Shown here one piece after another: positions 1 to 8,420 of a stretch of DNA of 64,000 nt. Position numbers and translations under genes: made by a program. The stretch lies in contig NZ_CH672429.1 in the NCBI RefSeq assembly GCF_000153025.1, positions 313,822 through 377,821 on the forward strand, in the 5' to 3' direction. Positions within the stretch are counted from its first letter, which is position 1. Every line of letters begins with the position of its first letter. This DNA comes from Marinomonas sp. MED121 (lineage in GTDB: Bacteria > Pseudomonadota > Gammaproteobacteria > Pseudomonadales > Marinomonadaceae). The notes beneath the pieces are model-generated. The model was not told the DNA's origin, searched no databases, and was given only the letters and a program-made list of their open reading frames with translations.

Positions 1-219
1 AATATTGAGTTCTTTACCTGGGTAGTTCGCCAATAAGGCTTTTAAGTCTCTTGCATCTTGATAAGTCGCATGGCGCTGATCAGGACGAGGATGAATCGTT
101 ATTCCAAAAGCCCCTAGCTCTAAGGTTTTTTTGGCCACTTCAACCATATTTGGATAATCACGACCGCGAGAGTTTCTAAGCAGGCCGATTTTGTTTAAAT
201 TTACGCTTAAATGAGTCAT
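1..219 (-). CDS. pdxJ: Pyridoxine 5'-phosphate synthase, N-terminal part
   Basis: This is the first 73 codons of a minus-strand gene cut by the window edge. The translation carries SVNLNKIGLLRNSRG near residues 5-19 and HPRPDQRH at residues 43-50, both typical of PdxJ. PdxJ condenses 1-deoxyxylulose 5-phosphate with aminoacetone 3-phosphate to make pyridoxine 5'-phosphate, the last ring-forming step of DXP-dependent vitamin B6 synthesis in the cytoplasm. The ATG at 217-219 is the only sensible start. The remaining two thirds lie outside the window, so completeness cannot be judged. Confidence 0.93.
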   Translation of the reverse strand, partial: MTHLSVNLNKIGLLRNSRGRDYPNMVEVAKKTLELGAFGITIHPRPDQRHATYQDARDLKALLANYPGKELNI

Positions 220-253
220 TTTATTTCTATCTGTATGAGACTAAGTTGTTCCC

Positions 254-284
254 ATTATATGACAATCTATACGCTGACTTTCAA
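254..284 (-). promoter_or_regulatory. Possible sigma70 promoter of pdxJ
   Basis: On the minus strand a perfect TATAAT (254-259) is preceded by TTGAAA (279-284), with a rather long 19-base spacer. Transcription would start about 28 bases before the pdxJ start codon. The -10 is convincing; the -35 and the spacing are weak. Confidence 0.3.
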
Positions 285-597
285 CCAAATGTTTTATAAT
301 CTGGTTTATTTATAGGTTTTTGTTTAAAAAAGAAATTTCTGACTAATAATAAACCACTTTCTAAGCGAAACCTTGGCCTCCTGCCTTCACGCTTTATTAA
401 GCTCAAAAGCCAAACCTCATGGCGAGTTTGATAAAATGCGCCCAGCTTTTTCGGCACTCAACATAGTCAAAATTAAAATGCGTAAATATTCAGGATTCTC
501 ATGCAAAAGTGAACTTTCTGAGGCTTTTTTATGTCACAGTGCCATCGCAACTTATGACTAAACATCCATGAATATGTGTACATACATCAGGAGACTC
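285..597. other. Intergenic region, no clear gene
   Basis: An AT-rich spacer between pdxJ (leftward) and a lipoprotein hydrolase (rightward). A 62-codon frame with a TTG start runs from 373 to 561, but it has no visible ribosome binding site, no recognisable motif and low-complexity content. I see no supported gene. The hydrolase promoter is presumably here. Confidence 0.5.
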
Positions 598-1500
598 ATG
601 ATTACCCCAAAATTAATGCAGTTGACGCTCATTAGTCTTATCACCATTTTTATTAGTGCCTGTTCAGGGACAGAACAATTAGACCAACTAAAGCGTAATG
701 AAGCGATTACAGAAAGGGTCAGTCAGAATCAGATTAGTAACCACATAATCTCTCTGCCTAGTTATCAATTACATTATGTCTCAAGCAGTAAGCCTAATTT
801 GAACCAAGATAAAGACAGTCTAGTTTTTGTGCATGGAACCCCAGGAAATTGGGGAGCCTTCTCACGGTATTTTGAAGATGACACCCTATTATCAAGCTTT
901 AATATTAATGCCCTTGATCGTCCTGGCTGGGGAGCCTCAAGTTATCCAGGCAAACGCTTTCCAACCAGTTTAAGCAGCCAATCTGCACTTTTGGGCCCAT
1001 TATTAGAAGATGTATGGCGCAAAAATAATGAAAAGAAGATCATTCTCATTGGCCACTCCTTGGGGGGGTCATTAGTGCCTAAGCTTGCAGCGGATTACCC
1101 TCATTTCATCAAAGCGATTGTTATACTAGCTGGCGACTTAGACCCTGTCATGGCGAAAGCACGTTGGTTTAATGATCTTCTTTCTTTCATACCTAACTTT
1201 ATGATTCCTGATGCTTGGTACAATTCGAATGCTGAAGTGTTGGATATCGCACCTAGCTTAGCCAACTTGCAATCTCAATTTGCAAAAATTACCATGCCCA
1301 TCACTATCGTACAGGGTACGGATGACAGTTTGGTCAGACCAGGTAGTGCGGCCATGGCGGAAAAAATCTTTCCTAACGCCCAACTTAAAATCGTATGGAT
1401 TGAGGGAGCCGGCCATGTTATTAACATGACACATCCAAAAGAAGTCAATGCAGCGATTTTTGAGATCGCCAAAAAACAAGCATCAAACACTTCTTTTTAA
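598..1500 (+). CDS. Alpha/beta-hydrolase lipoprotein
   Basis: A 300-residue alpha/beta-hydrolase fold protein with a lipoprotein signal peptide ending in ISAC (lipidated Cys22), so it should be anchored in the envelope. The oxyanion-loop motif HGTPG is at 79-83, the nucleophile elbow GHSLGG at 152-157 (Ser154), a candidate acid in TDDSLV at 241-246 and the catalytic His at 273. An in-frame ATG lies 30 bases upstream at 568, but AGGAGA sits just before 598 and only that start gives a clean signal peptide. The substrate is unknown; esterase or haloperoxidase-like activity is possible. The following Tag-like gene is in the same direction, 52 bases away. Confidence 0.82.
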   Translation: MITPKLMQLTLISLITIFISACSGTEQLDQLKRNEAITERVSQNQISNHIISLPSYQLHYVSSSKPNLNQDKDSLVFVHGTPGNWGAFSRYFEDDTLLSSFNINALDRPGWGASSYPGKRFPTSLSSQSALLGPLLEDVWRKNNEKKIILIGHSLGGSLVPKLAADYPHFIKAIVILAGDLDPVMAKARWFNDLLSFIPNFMIPDAWYNSNAEVLDIAPSLANLQSQFAKITMPITIVQGTDDSLVRPGSAAMAEKIFPNAQLKIVWIEGAGHVINMTHPKEVNAAIFEIAKKQASNTSF

Positions 1501-1552
1501 ATGATTTAAACCAAGAAAAAACGGCATAGAACAAGATATAGCAGGAAGACCT

Positions 1553-2236
1553 ATGAGCCCAAAATATGAGTCATTTGATGATATTTACCAAAGAGCAGCG
1601 GATCGTCATCAAGGGCCGTCCATGCTTGAAAGTATGCTAGCAACCCCTTTAACAGAAGATGAGCTTAGCCAAATTGGTGATGACAGATGGCTGGCCGCTA
1701 TGACCCAGAAAATTTTCCAATCAGGTATCAGCTGGCAAGTCGTACGTAATAAGTGGCCCAATTTTGAAACAGCATTTTTTGGCTTTGATATCGAAAAAAT
1801 GCTTTTGATCAGTGATGAAATGTGGGAAGAAAAGGCTAAGGATGCCAGTATTATTCGCAATTTTGGCAAGGTGATGACAATCCGTAAAAATGCCCTCATG
1901 ATGCACGAGGCCAGTATTAAGCACGGCAGTTTTGCCAAAATGGTGGCCACTTGGCCAAGTAAGGATATTATCGGCCTATGGGCATACCTTAAAAAAGAAG
2001 GTAAACGATTAGGCGGAAATACTGGCCCTTACTCCCTGCGAGTCATGGGCAAAGATACCTTTATTTTAAGCCGTGATGTTGAAGGTTATTTAAGGAATCG
2101 CGAAATCATCACCACAGGTCGTGATACACAATCCGCTTGGCGTGCAGCGCAAGATGCTTTTAACCATTGGCATAAAGAAAGCCAGCGCCCTCTAAGCCAA
2201 ATCAGTCAGATTATAGCCTTTAGCGTTAACCACTAA
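1553..2236 (+). CDS. DNA-3-methyladenine glycosylase I-like protein
   Basis: A 227-residue protein whose middle resembles Tag-type 3-methyladenine DNA glycosylases: an MTQKIFQSGISWQVV segment near 50-64, followed by a W/F-rich stretch and an SIIRNFGK-like helix near 120. Canonical Tag excises 3-methyladenine and has a zinc-binding Cys/His set. Here the N-terminal CxW motif and the C-terminal cysteines are absent, so this is the divergent, zinc-free branch of the HhH-GPD superfamily. Repair of alkylated bases is the likely role, with the exact substrate uncertain. It may be cotranscribed with the preceding hydrolase, though no functional link is apparent. Confidence 0.75.
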   Translation: MSPKYESFDDIYQRAADRHQGPSMLESMLATPLTEDELSQIGDDRWLAAMTQKIFQSGISWQVVRNKWPNFETAFFGFDIEKMLLISDEMWEEKAKDASIIRNFGKVMTIRKNALMMHEASIKHGSFAKMVATWPSKDIIGLWAYLKKEGKRLGGNTGPYSLRVMGKDTFILSRDVEGYLRNREIITTGRDTQSAWRAAQDAFNHWHKESQRPLSQISQIIAFSVNH

Positions 2237-2540
2237 ACACACGGTTAATTTTTTTGTGAGTAAGTGGCATTCTAACGGCGATAAAGGTTATCAGTGGTTA
2301 AAACACTTTTAAGACCCGCCTTCAGCATTGACCTAAAGCGTCACCCTGAAGGCATGACAGAGTAATGCCGATCAGCATATTAAAAAAATATCTTTCACGT
2401 TGTCCTTTCTCAAAAGGGATTAGAATAACTTTCTATTAATCAATGACAAATCCACGCCTTGTTTAGCACTTTTTCCGAAAAACACTAAAAAGAGTAAACT
2501 GAGAAGAGGTGACTTAGTCACAGGCTAGCTAGCACGACTA
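2237..2540. other. Intergenic region between convergent genes
   Basis: 304 bases between the glycosylase (rightward) and the DUF1289 gene (leftward). It holds a 13-base palindrome, GTGACT-T-AGTCAC, at 2509-2521 just beyond the DUF1289 stop. There is no T-tract, so a terminator role is unproven. Nothing else stands out. Confidence 0.4.
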
Positions 2541-2762
2541 TCATCCAAACTTTGTTTGTCGAGATGCCTTTCGCAAGAGTGATTGTGCCAAAATCGCTTG
2601 CTTTTCAGCACCTGTCGCCCTATTCCACTGCAAAATCTCAGCTAAGGACCTAAAACAGCCTAAACACACTTCATCCTGATCCAAACAACAATTACGCACA
2701 CAAGGTGAATCGACACTGATATCAGAGTGGCTTTTTGTGTTAAGCCCTAAATGCTTAGCCAT
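2541..2762 (-). CDS. DUF1289 family small cysteine protein
   Basis: A 73-residue cytoplasmic protein with the DUF1289 signature: CxxxC at Cys21/Cys25, CxGC at Cys33/Cys36 and a following E-x-x-x-W (Trp46). The four cysteines suggest metal or Fe-S binding. No member function is well defined. It is complete, of usual family length, and stands alone as a leftward gene. Confidence 0.85.
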   Translation of the reverse strand: MAKHLGLNTKSHSDISVDSPCVRNCCLDQDEVCLGCFRSLAEILQWNRATGAEKQAILAQSLLRKASRQTKFG

Positions 2763-2876
2763 AAATGCCCCGACTAATTTTAAACACCATTATTTAGTTT
2801 AGTCTGATCAATCAAATGTTTTTCATTCATTGTATTAAATGTTTACGGCTATCTTTCAAGAAGTAGCAATCTAGCT

Positions 2877-3251
2877 CTACCTTTCATCATATGCTTTGCG
2901 CGACTGATTAATCGCCTGGTGATTAGCCTCTGCCCAAGCTACTAATTGATATAAGGGTTTGACTAATTCACGCCCCATTTTTGTAAGCTCGTATTCTACT
3001 CTGACTGGGACTTCTGGAAAAATAGTTCGCTCAACATAACCGTCTCTTTCTAAATCCCGTAATGTTTGAGTCAACATACGCTGGGAGATTCCTTCTATTC
3101 TTGATTTAAGAGAATTAAACCTATCGGCGCCATCAACTAAAGCAAATAAAATAAGTGAAGACCATTTATCGCCAATTTGAGCAACAACATTACGAATGGG
3201 GCACTCTTCATTATTATAAAATATGCGCTTTTCTACCTTATTCTTTGCCAT
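2877..3251 (-). CDS. HxlR-family transcriptional regulator
   Basis: A winged-helix MarR-like regulator of about 124 residues with the HxlR hallmarks: CPIRNVV near residues 17-23 (a cysteine often redox- or electrophile-sensitive), IGDKWS, then GISQRMLTQTLRDLERDGYVER as recognition helix and wing. The open frame extends upstream to 3284, but GAGGTG at 3261-3266 sits nine bases before the ATG at 3251, which fixes that start. It is divergent from the secreted NTF2-like gene at 3403, and an inverted repeat lies between them. Control of that neighbour and of itself is likely. Confidence 0.88.
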   Translation of the reverse strand: MAKNKVEKRIFYNNEECPIRNVVAQIGDKWSSLILFALVDGADRFNSLKSRIEGISQRMLTQTLRDLERDGYVERTIFPEVPVRVEYELTKMGRELVKPLYQLVAWAEANHQAINQSRKAYDER

Positions 3252-3292
3252 AACAACACTCACCTCTTTTTCAAACAAAAACACTTCCAGAA

Positions 3293-3308
3293 GTTACCAA
3301 AATGTAAC
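3293..3308. promoter_or_regulatory. Candidate HxlR operator
   Basis: An inverted repeat GTTAC-N6-GTAAC lies midway between the divergent HxlR regulator and the 3403 gene. A weaker second repeat of GTGC/GCAC type (about 3323-3336) follows. HxlR dimers bind such dyads between divergent genes. The assignment is inferred from position and symmetry. Confidence 0.45.
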
Positions 3309-3402
3309 CTAGTCACCTAATAGTGCCTTATTGCACCTTAACATTCAATTCATTACCCTAGTATACATTAGTAACTTAAATAGCATTTCTCTGGAGTACA
3401 TC

Positions 3403-3966
3403 ATGTTTAAAATCATTTCATTTATCACCCTTTTGCTGATAACCAGCATTGCCACAGCAAGCGGTACAAATCAAAGCAACTTAAGCTCAGGCAAGCTCAT
3501 AATAAATTTTGAATCGTTGAAAAAAGACAGCTGGACAAAGCCAGAGCTTGAAAAAGCAGAATTAGTCACGGACTTTGTTCAAAATTTAATGAACAATCAC
3601 AATTTTGAATATGTGTTAGAAAACTTTAATGATAGTGCTTATAAACAGCACAACAGAAACCTGCCCGATAAAATCCAAGGGCTAGTTGGCTTTCTTAAAG
3701 ACTTTGTTGAAGATTACCCAGAATATACCTATGACGTTAAACACATTTATGTTGATGGTGATTATGTCATTTTCCACTCTCATGCCACCCTTGAAAAAGA
3801 AGACAGAGGCAATGATCAAAAAGGCATGAACATCATAGATACTTGGCGTCTTGAAAATGGCAGAATTGTTGAGCATTGGGACTCAATTCAAGCCCTTGAT
3901 GGCTTTATGAGACTGTATGCCTTAATGACAGGCGGTAATATTGAAAACTCAAATGGCGTATTTTAA
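3403..3966 (+). CDS. Secreted SnoaL/NTF2-like protein
   Basis: A 187-residue protein with a Sec signal peptide (hydrophobic residues 4-16, cleavage near TAS) followed by an NTF2-like fold of the SnoaL kind: a helix ending in NDSAYKQHN, then the beta strands YVIFHSHATLE and INIIDTWRLENGRIVEHWDSIQ. These proteins are small cone-shaped cyclases, isomerases or binding proteins. Periplasmic members often appear next to HxlR or LysR regulators. The open frame extends to 3331, but the ATG at 3403 has CTGGAG upstream and starts the signal peptide. The substrate is unknown. Confidence 0.78.
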   Translation: MFKIISFITLLLITSIATASGTNQSNLSSGKLIINFESLKKDSWTKPELEKAELVTDFVQNLMNNHNFEYVLENFNDSAYKQHNRNLPDKIQGLVGFLKDFVEDYPEYTYDVKHIYVDGDYVIFHSHATLEKEDRGNDQKGMNIIDTWRLENGRIVEHWDSIQALDGFMRLYALMTGGNIENSNGVF

Positions 3967-4004
3967 TTAAGGCTCATCTAACCTTCTTAGCAAAAAAATC
4001 AGCC

Positions 4005-4080
4005 GAGGCTATAGACGTAACAATCACTATATTCTAAGCAGAGGCTATAGACGTAACAATCACTATATTCTAAGCAGAGG
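4005..4080. repeat. 36-bp perfect tandem repeat, two copies
   Basis: The unit at 4005-4040 is repeated without change at 4041-4076, and a third copy begins with four bases at 4077-4080. It lies between the convergent ends of the NTF2-like gene and the GFA gene. It is too few copies and too directly adjacent to be a CRISPR array. A recent slippage duplication is the simplest reading. Confidence 0.95.
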
Positions 4081-4087
4081 TACGGCC

Positions 4088-4495
4088 CTAACTTCTTGTA
4101 GGTTCATGCTTGTCATACACGGGAAGATCGGCATCCAAGTCTTCCCAATTTGCTTTTGACGTGATGAAATTATGGGAAATGGGTCGCTCTTCAATCTCTG
4201 TATCAAACACACCTAAGCGGATTCTTAGCCTGTCAGGGTCAGCGGCATTAGCACTATAAATAGGTGTGCCGCAGTTTGAGCAAAAATACTTACACTTACC
4301 TTGGCTAGCTTCATAATAAGTAAGACTAGATTTAGCATCACTTAAAACAAGATCCAAAGCTTTGATAAATCCATTCGTCGCAAAGGCGCTACCACTTGCT
4401 TTACGACACAATGAACAATGACAGTAAATAGGATCTTCCACACCACCTTTTAGCTCAAATTGAATAGAGCCACACAAGCAACTTCCTTTATACAT
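4088..4495 (-). CDS. GFA-family (Mss4-like fold) zinc protein
   Basis: A 135-residue protein of the family named after glutathione-dependent formaldehyde-activating enzyme. The zinc ligand pattern is visible: CLCG (Cys6, Cys8), CHCSLC (Cys25, Cys27, Cys30) and CSNCG (Cys72, Cys75). Most bacterial members have no proven function, and a role in formaldehyde metabolism should not be assumed. AGGAAAAT precedes the ATG. A second, diverged member of the same family is a cassette at 25212-25634. Confidence 0.88.
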   Translation of the reverse strand: MYKGSCLCGSIQFELKGGVEDPIYCHCSLCRKASGSAFATNGFIKALDLVLSDAKSSLTYYEASQGKCKYFCSNCGTPIYSANAADPDRLRIRLGVFDTEIEERPISHNFITSKANWEDLDADLPVYDKHEPTRS

Positions 4496-4652
4496 ATCAT
4501 TTTCCTAGTATTTGATTTTTTTAGCATTTAAACCCTATTTTATAATGTTTTCCACTCAAGATACCTCTTTAAGTTTAAGCCTAAAGGAAAACTTTTGTAC
4601 TGATTGAAAATCCTGTATCTTCAAGAAAATTAAATGATTGATGAGCCTACAA

Positions 4653-5378
4653 ATGAAAAAAACATGCATAGTCACAGGTGGAAGTTCAGGCATTGGCTTG
4701 AGTGTTGTAAAACTATTTTTAGAGCATGGCTATCAGGTCTTTAACCTTGACCTTCAATCAAGTGAGTTCGGTGTGTTTTGCCAATGTGATATCACCAATA
4801 TAGGCCAAGTCAGCCAAATTATTGATGACATAACTAAGCAGCATAATATCGATGCTTTAGTCTCAAATGCTGGCATACACCTCTCTGCGACAATCGAAAA
4901 TACCAGTGAAGATGAGCTAGATAAAATCTTTAGCATCAATGTAAAAGGTGCCTATGCTGCGGTAAAAGCCGTACTTCCCAATATGAAAGCTAACCAAAAT
5001 GGCGCCATTATTTTAATTTCATCAGAACAAGCGTTAGTCGGCAAACCTAACTCCTTTGCCTATAGCTTAACCAAAACGGCCTTGGCCTCTATGGCTAAAA
5101 CCACAGCGTTGGATTACGCCAGTTTTAATATTCGCGCCAATGCAGTTTGCCCAGGTACGATTGAAACACCTCTCTATCATGCTGCTATCGATAACTATTG
5201 CAATCAATCTGGCGCAAACAAAAAAGAGATTCATCAAGAGGAAGCCAAGCTTCAACCCTTGGGGCGCTTAGGTCAGCCTGAAGAAGTCGCAGAATTAGTT
5301 TTATTTCTAGCCTCAGATAAAGCTAAGTTCATCACAGGCAGTTTACAGGTAATTGATGGCGGTTATACCACTCAATAA
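4653..5378 (+). CDS. SDR-family dehydrogenase
   Basis: A classical short-chain dehydrogenase/reductase of 241 residues. The nucleotide-binding TGGSSGIG is at 8-15, NAG at 72-74, and the catalytic Ser, Tyr137 and Lys141 are in ISS...YSLTK. It should oxidise a hydroxyl using NAD(P). In-frame starts at 4638 (TTG) and 4641 (ATG) are possible, but the ATG at 4653 gives the normal short SDR N-terminus. The next gene, 34 bases on, is a fuconolactonase-like amidohydrolase, which suggests this enzyme makes a sugar lactone (L-fucose or rhamnose dehydrogenase type). Confidence 0.87.
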   Translation: MKKTCIVTGGSSGIGLSVVKLFLEHGYQVFNLDLQSSEFGVFCQCDITNIGQVSQIIDDITKQHNIDALVSNAGIHLSATIENTSEDELDKIFSINVKGAYAAVKAVLPNMKANQNGAIILISSEQALVGKPNSFAYSLTKTALASMAKTTALDYASFNIRANAVCPGTIETPLYHAAIDNYCNQSGANKKEIHQEEAKLQPLGRLGQPEEVAELVLFLASDKAKFITGSLQVIDGGYTTQ

Positions 5379-5412
5379 ACTTACTTTTATAAGACAGAAA
5401 ATTCAGGATAGA

Positions 5413-6312
5413 ATGAAGCATATTATTGACCCCCATTTGCATTTTTTTGAGCTTAATCAAGGGCATTACCAATGGCTAAGAGAAGGTAATGCACCTTTTT
5501 GGCCGGATAAAGCCAAGCTATGTCATAACTTTCATGAAGATGCTCTCATGCTTAGTCAGGGGATCCAGCTTGCTGGATTTGTTCATATTGAAGCGGGTTT
5601 TGATAACGATCAGCCTTGGCGAGAAATCGCTTGGTTAGAGTCAAGCTGCACCCTTCCCTTTAAAGCCGTCGCAGGTATTGATCTCACTCTTAATGAAGAC
5701 GCCTTTATAGATCAAATAGAGGCCTTAACAAATCATCAATCAGTAGTGGGTTGTCGCCATATTTTAGATGAGGAAGCCTGTGCGTTACTGTCTCAAACAA
5801 AGGTACAAAACAACCTAGCTTATCTAGCAAGCCAGCAATTAAGTTTTGATTTGCAAATGTCACTCAGTGATCTCCCCGCTATCTATAAATTATTAGAGAT
5901 ACTTAAAGTCTTACCGACATTAAGCTTGATTATCAATCATGCGGGCTGGCCTCCAATAGAAACCAATACGGACAATGAACAACAAGCATCTTTGGCTTGG
6001 CAAGAATGGCAAACTGGCCTTGTTGCTTTAAGTAAGTTTGAGCAATGTGCGATTAAGTGCTCAGGCTGGGAGATGGCAGAAAGGACGTATAAAGAATCAT
6101 GGCAGCTTAGCGTGATTAATACTTGCCTAGAGGCATTTGGCGATAAACGAGTGATGCTCGCCAGTAACTTTCCTTTAGTCTTATTCTCAAAGGGCTATGA
6201 TGATTTGTGGCAATCCTATCTAAGTCTCAACAATAAGACCCAGTTGAACCAAGAACAAATTACAGCACTCACCCATTCAAATGCAGCTTATTGGTACAAG
6301 CTCAAGGTTTAA
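5413..6312 (+). CDS. Amidohydrolase-2 family, L-fuconolactonase-like
   Basis: A 299-residue TIM-barrel amidohydrolase of the COG3618 type. The N-terminus DPHLHFFEL carries the metal-site HxH (His8, His10), and VGCRHILDE and IINHAGWPP fit this group, as does a late SNFPL segment. The family hydrolyses lactones of deoxy-sugars and related dicarboxylates. The open frame extends 60 bases upstream into the SDR gene, but AGGA at 5405-5408 precedes the ATG at 5413. Placement after an SDR and opposite a sugar-acid dehydratase supports a lactonase role. The substrate is not proven. Confidence 0.78.
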   Translation: MKHIIDPHLHFFELNQGHYQWLREGNAPFWPDKAKLCHNFHEDALMLSQGIQLAGFVHIEAGFDNDQPWREIAWLESSCTLPFKAVAGIDLTLNEDAFIDQIEALTNHQSVVGCRHILDEEACALLSQTKVQNNLAYLASQQLSFDLQMSLSDLPAIYKLLEILKVLPTLSLIINHAGWPPIETNTDNEQQASLAWQEWQTGLVALSKFEQCAIKCSGWEMAERTYKESWQLSVINTCLEAFGDKRVMLASNFPLVLFSKGYDDLWQSYLSLNNKTQLNQEQITALTHSNAAYWYKLKV

Positions 6313-6333
6313 TCTTTAGGATTAAACCTTGAG
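6301..6333. terminator. Perfect 14-bp hairpin between convergent genes
   Basis: CTCAAGGTTTAATC at 6301-6314 pairs exactly with 6320-6333 around the loop TTTAG. The stop codon of the amidohydrolase lies inside the stem, and the dehydratase ends 26 bases beyond. There is no long T-tract, so it may terminate weakly in both directions or protect the 3' ends. Confidence 0.55.
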
Positions 6334-6359
6334 CACAAGCAAACCTTAAACGAAAGTGC

Positions 6360-7535
6360 TTACTTAACGGTAACGTTAGGTGAGCGTTTTACCACTTCGT
6401 CGTTCAGTTCAATACCGATACCGGGTGTTTCAGACACCTTGAAAATACCATTTTTAGGTTGAGGGTCTTGAATACATAATTCGCGGTTCCAATCTTTGGT
6501 CGCATAAGTGTGATGCTCATGAATCAAGAAGTTGGGAATCGCTGTTTCTAAGTGCAATGAAGCTGCTGTCGCAACAGGACCACCGCAGACGTGCGCTTGA
6601 ATACGAATATCGTAGACATCCGCATAATCACACACTTTTTTCGCTTCGGTGAATCCACCACATAGACCCACATCAGGCTGTAGCACATCAATACTTTGAT
6701 CTTCAAAATAAGGGCGCACATCCCATCTGTGATACAAGCGTTCACCACCTGCAATCGGCACTTTCACATTGTCAGCCACTTTTTTGTGAACTGCTGGATT
6801 TAAATAGTTCACTGGCTCTTCATACATCATACAGCCGACTTCTTCGATCACACTGCCCATTTGAATCGCAGACGCTGCCCCCATTAAGGAGTGAGATTCA
6901 AAAATGATATCCACATCTTCACCCACTGCATCACGAATCGCTCTTAAACGGTCACCAAACAAGCGCATTTGTGGCTTGGTAAATAACTTAGTGCGGTCAA
7001 AAGAAGAACTACCATCATGGTTATAAACAATCGGGTCAACCTTCACCGCATCATAACCTTCTGCAACCGCTTTAAGCGCCGCTTGTGCGTATTCTTCTGG
7101 TTCAATCAATTTAGTGATTGTGGTATCCCAATCAAACTGTAACTGGCTGGCATAGGTACGAAGCTCATCATTCACCTTACCACCTAATAATTGGTAAACA
7201 GGCACGCCCAAGGCTTTACCTTTAATATCCCAAAGTGCGGTATCAATCGCACTCATAGCAGAATATAAAACCGGCCCGCCGCCTAATCCCCAAAAACTCT
7301 CTCGCAGCATTTTTGACCACAAAAGCTCAGTATTAAAAGGGTTAAAACCAATCAGAACCGCTTCGGCAATTTCCTTCACCATAGCCGCAGCCGCACTGTG
7401 ACCCCAATCATACGCAAGACCGGCTTCACCCACGCCACTGATACCTTCGTCCGTATGAATACGCACAAACACAGGATTCCAAGGTGGACGCTTAGGACAT
7501 TCAATATCAAAAATTTCTACACGAGTGATTTTCAT
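6360..7535 (-). CDS. Enolase-superfamily sugar-acid dehydratase (mandelate racemase/MLE family)
   Basis: A 391-residue enolase-superfamily protein with a capping N-terminal domain and a C-terminal barrel. Visible active-site parts are KVD (Lys165), the metal ligands IFES (Glu213), YEEP (239-240) and GGE (Glu265), and QAH with the general acid/base His315. Members dehydrate aldonates such as galactonate, gluconate, fuconate or rhamnonate to 2-keto-3-deoxy acids. The first ligand is Glu where many members have Asp. It is followed on the same strand, 114 bases upstream, by a class II aldolase. Together with the SDR and lactonase on the other strand these could form an oxidative sugar route. The exact substrate is not readable from sequence. 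Confidence 0.86.
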   Translation of the reverse strand: MKITRVEIFDIECPKRPPWNPVFVRIHTDEGISGVGEAGLAYDWGHSAAAAMVKEIAEAVLIGFNPFNTELLWSKMLRESFWGLGGGPVLYSAMSAIDTALWDIKGKALGVPVYQLLGGKVNDELRTYASQLQFDWDTTITKLIEPEEYAQAALKAVAEGYDAVKVDPIVYNHDGSSSFDRTKLFTKPQMRLFGDRLRAIRDAVGEDVDIIFESHSLMGAASAIQMGSVIEEVGCMMYEEPVNYLNPAVHKKVADNVKVPIAGGERLYHRWDVRPYFEDQSIDVLQPDVGLCGGFTEAKKVCDYADVYDIRIQAHVCGGPVATAASLHLETAIPNFLIHEHHTYATKDWNRELCIQDPQPKNGIFKVSETPGIGIELNDEVVKRSPNVTVK

Positions 7536-7649
7536 AACTTTCTCTCAACCATTCACTAAAAAGGCTCTAAAAAGCACTCTCGACAGAGGCTTTCATAGAT
7601 AATATTTATTTATATTTTTACAAGCGATTAAACTGATACTCGCATCAAC

Positions 7650-8420
7650 CTAATCGGCAAAATCTGGATATTGACGAGAAACTCTTCTCATCATAGCAGG
7701 CCAAGCTTTTTGTCCACCTGTTAGTCCTGAATGGACAATATTTGCCTGAGCTTTTATGCCATCGACTATGCTTTGATCCACATAAATAGGCGCCATACCA
7801 GTCGACATCACTTGCAATTGGACTTGGCATGCACGGATTAAGTCGTACATATGCATAAAAGCGTCCCCTATGGTTTTCCCCATGGTTAGCGCCCCGTGGT
7901 TTCGCAATAACATAAAGTTTGCTGTGCCTAGATCTGCTTGCAATCTCAGCTTTTCCTCATGATTTACCGCAAGCCCTTCATAATCGTGATAACTCATGGA
8001 TGCCAAAGCAAACATGGAGTATTGACTCAAAGGTAAGAGGCCTTTTTCCAGGCTGGCAATCGCAATGGTTTCATTCGTGTGAACATGCAGCGCACATTGA
8101 TCTTCATGTCTCGCTTCATGCACAGCACTATGAATGGTAAACCCCGCTGGGTTAATTTCAAACGGGCAATCTGGGTCCACGATATTGCCATGAATATCAA
8201 TCTTCACTAAATTCGATGCCGTAATTTCATCAAAGCTCAAACCAAATGCATTAATCAGCAAGTGTTCCGAATCAGGAATACGCGCAGAAATATGCGTATG
8301 AATAAGATCATCCCAGCCATGCATCACAAACAAACGATAACACGCGGCTAATTCAACACGAGTCTGCCACTCCTGGGCTGACACCTTGCCTTTAAGGTTT
8401 ATTTTTGGCAATTCATACAT
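7650..8420 (-). CDS. Class II aldolase/adducin-family protein
   Basis: A 256-residue member of the class II aldolase/adducin family. The zinc-binding histidines are visible as HVH (His112, His114) and NHG (His175). Family enzymes cleave or epimerise phosphorylated sugars or 2-keto-3-deoxy acids by a metal-stabilised enolate. The ATG at 8420 has AGAGG upstream; the longer frame to 8477 lacks such support. It is probably cotranscribed with the dehydratase and would split the dehydratase product to pyruvate and an aldehyde. That step is inference from context. Confidence 0.82.
   Translation of the reverse strand: MYELPKINLKGKVSAQEWQTRVELAACYRLFVMHGWDDLIHTHISARIPDSEHLLINAFGLSFDEITASNLVKIDIHGNIVDPDCPFEINPAGFTIHSAVHEARHEDQCALHVHTNETIAIASLEKGLLPLSQYSMFALASMSYHDYEGLAVNHEEKLRLQADLGTANFMLLRNHGALTMGKTIGDAFMHMYDLIRACQVQLQVMSTGMAPIYVDQSIVDGIKAQANIVHSGLTGGQKAWPAMMRRVSRQYPDFAD

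Noticed and set aside
373-561. 62-codon plus-strand open frame before the lipoprotein hydrolase
   Set aside because: It has a TTG start without a ribosome site, no recognisable motif and low-complexity content, and runs toward a better supported gene.
4005-4080. Possible CRISPR array from the 36-bp repeats
   Set aside because: Only two directly adjacent copies with no spacers between them, and no cas genes nearby.
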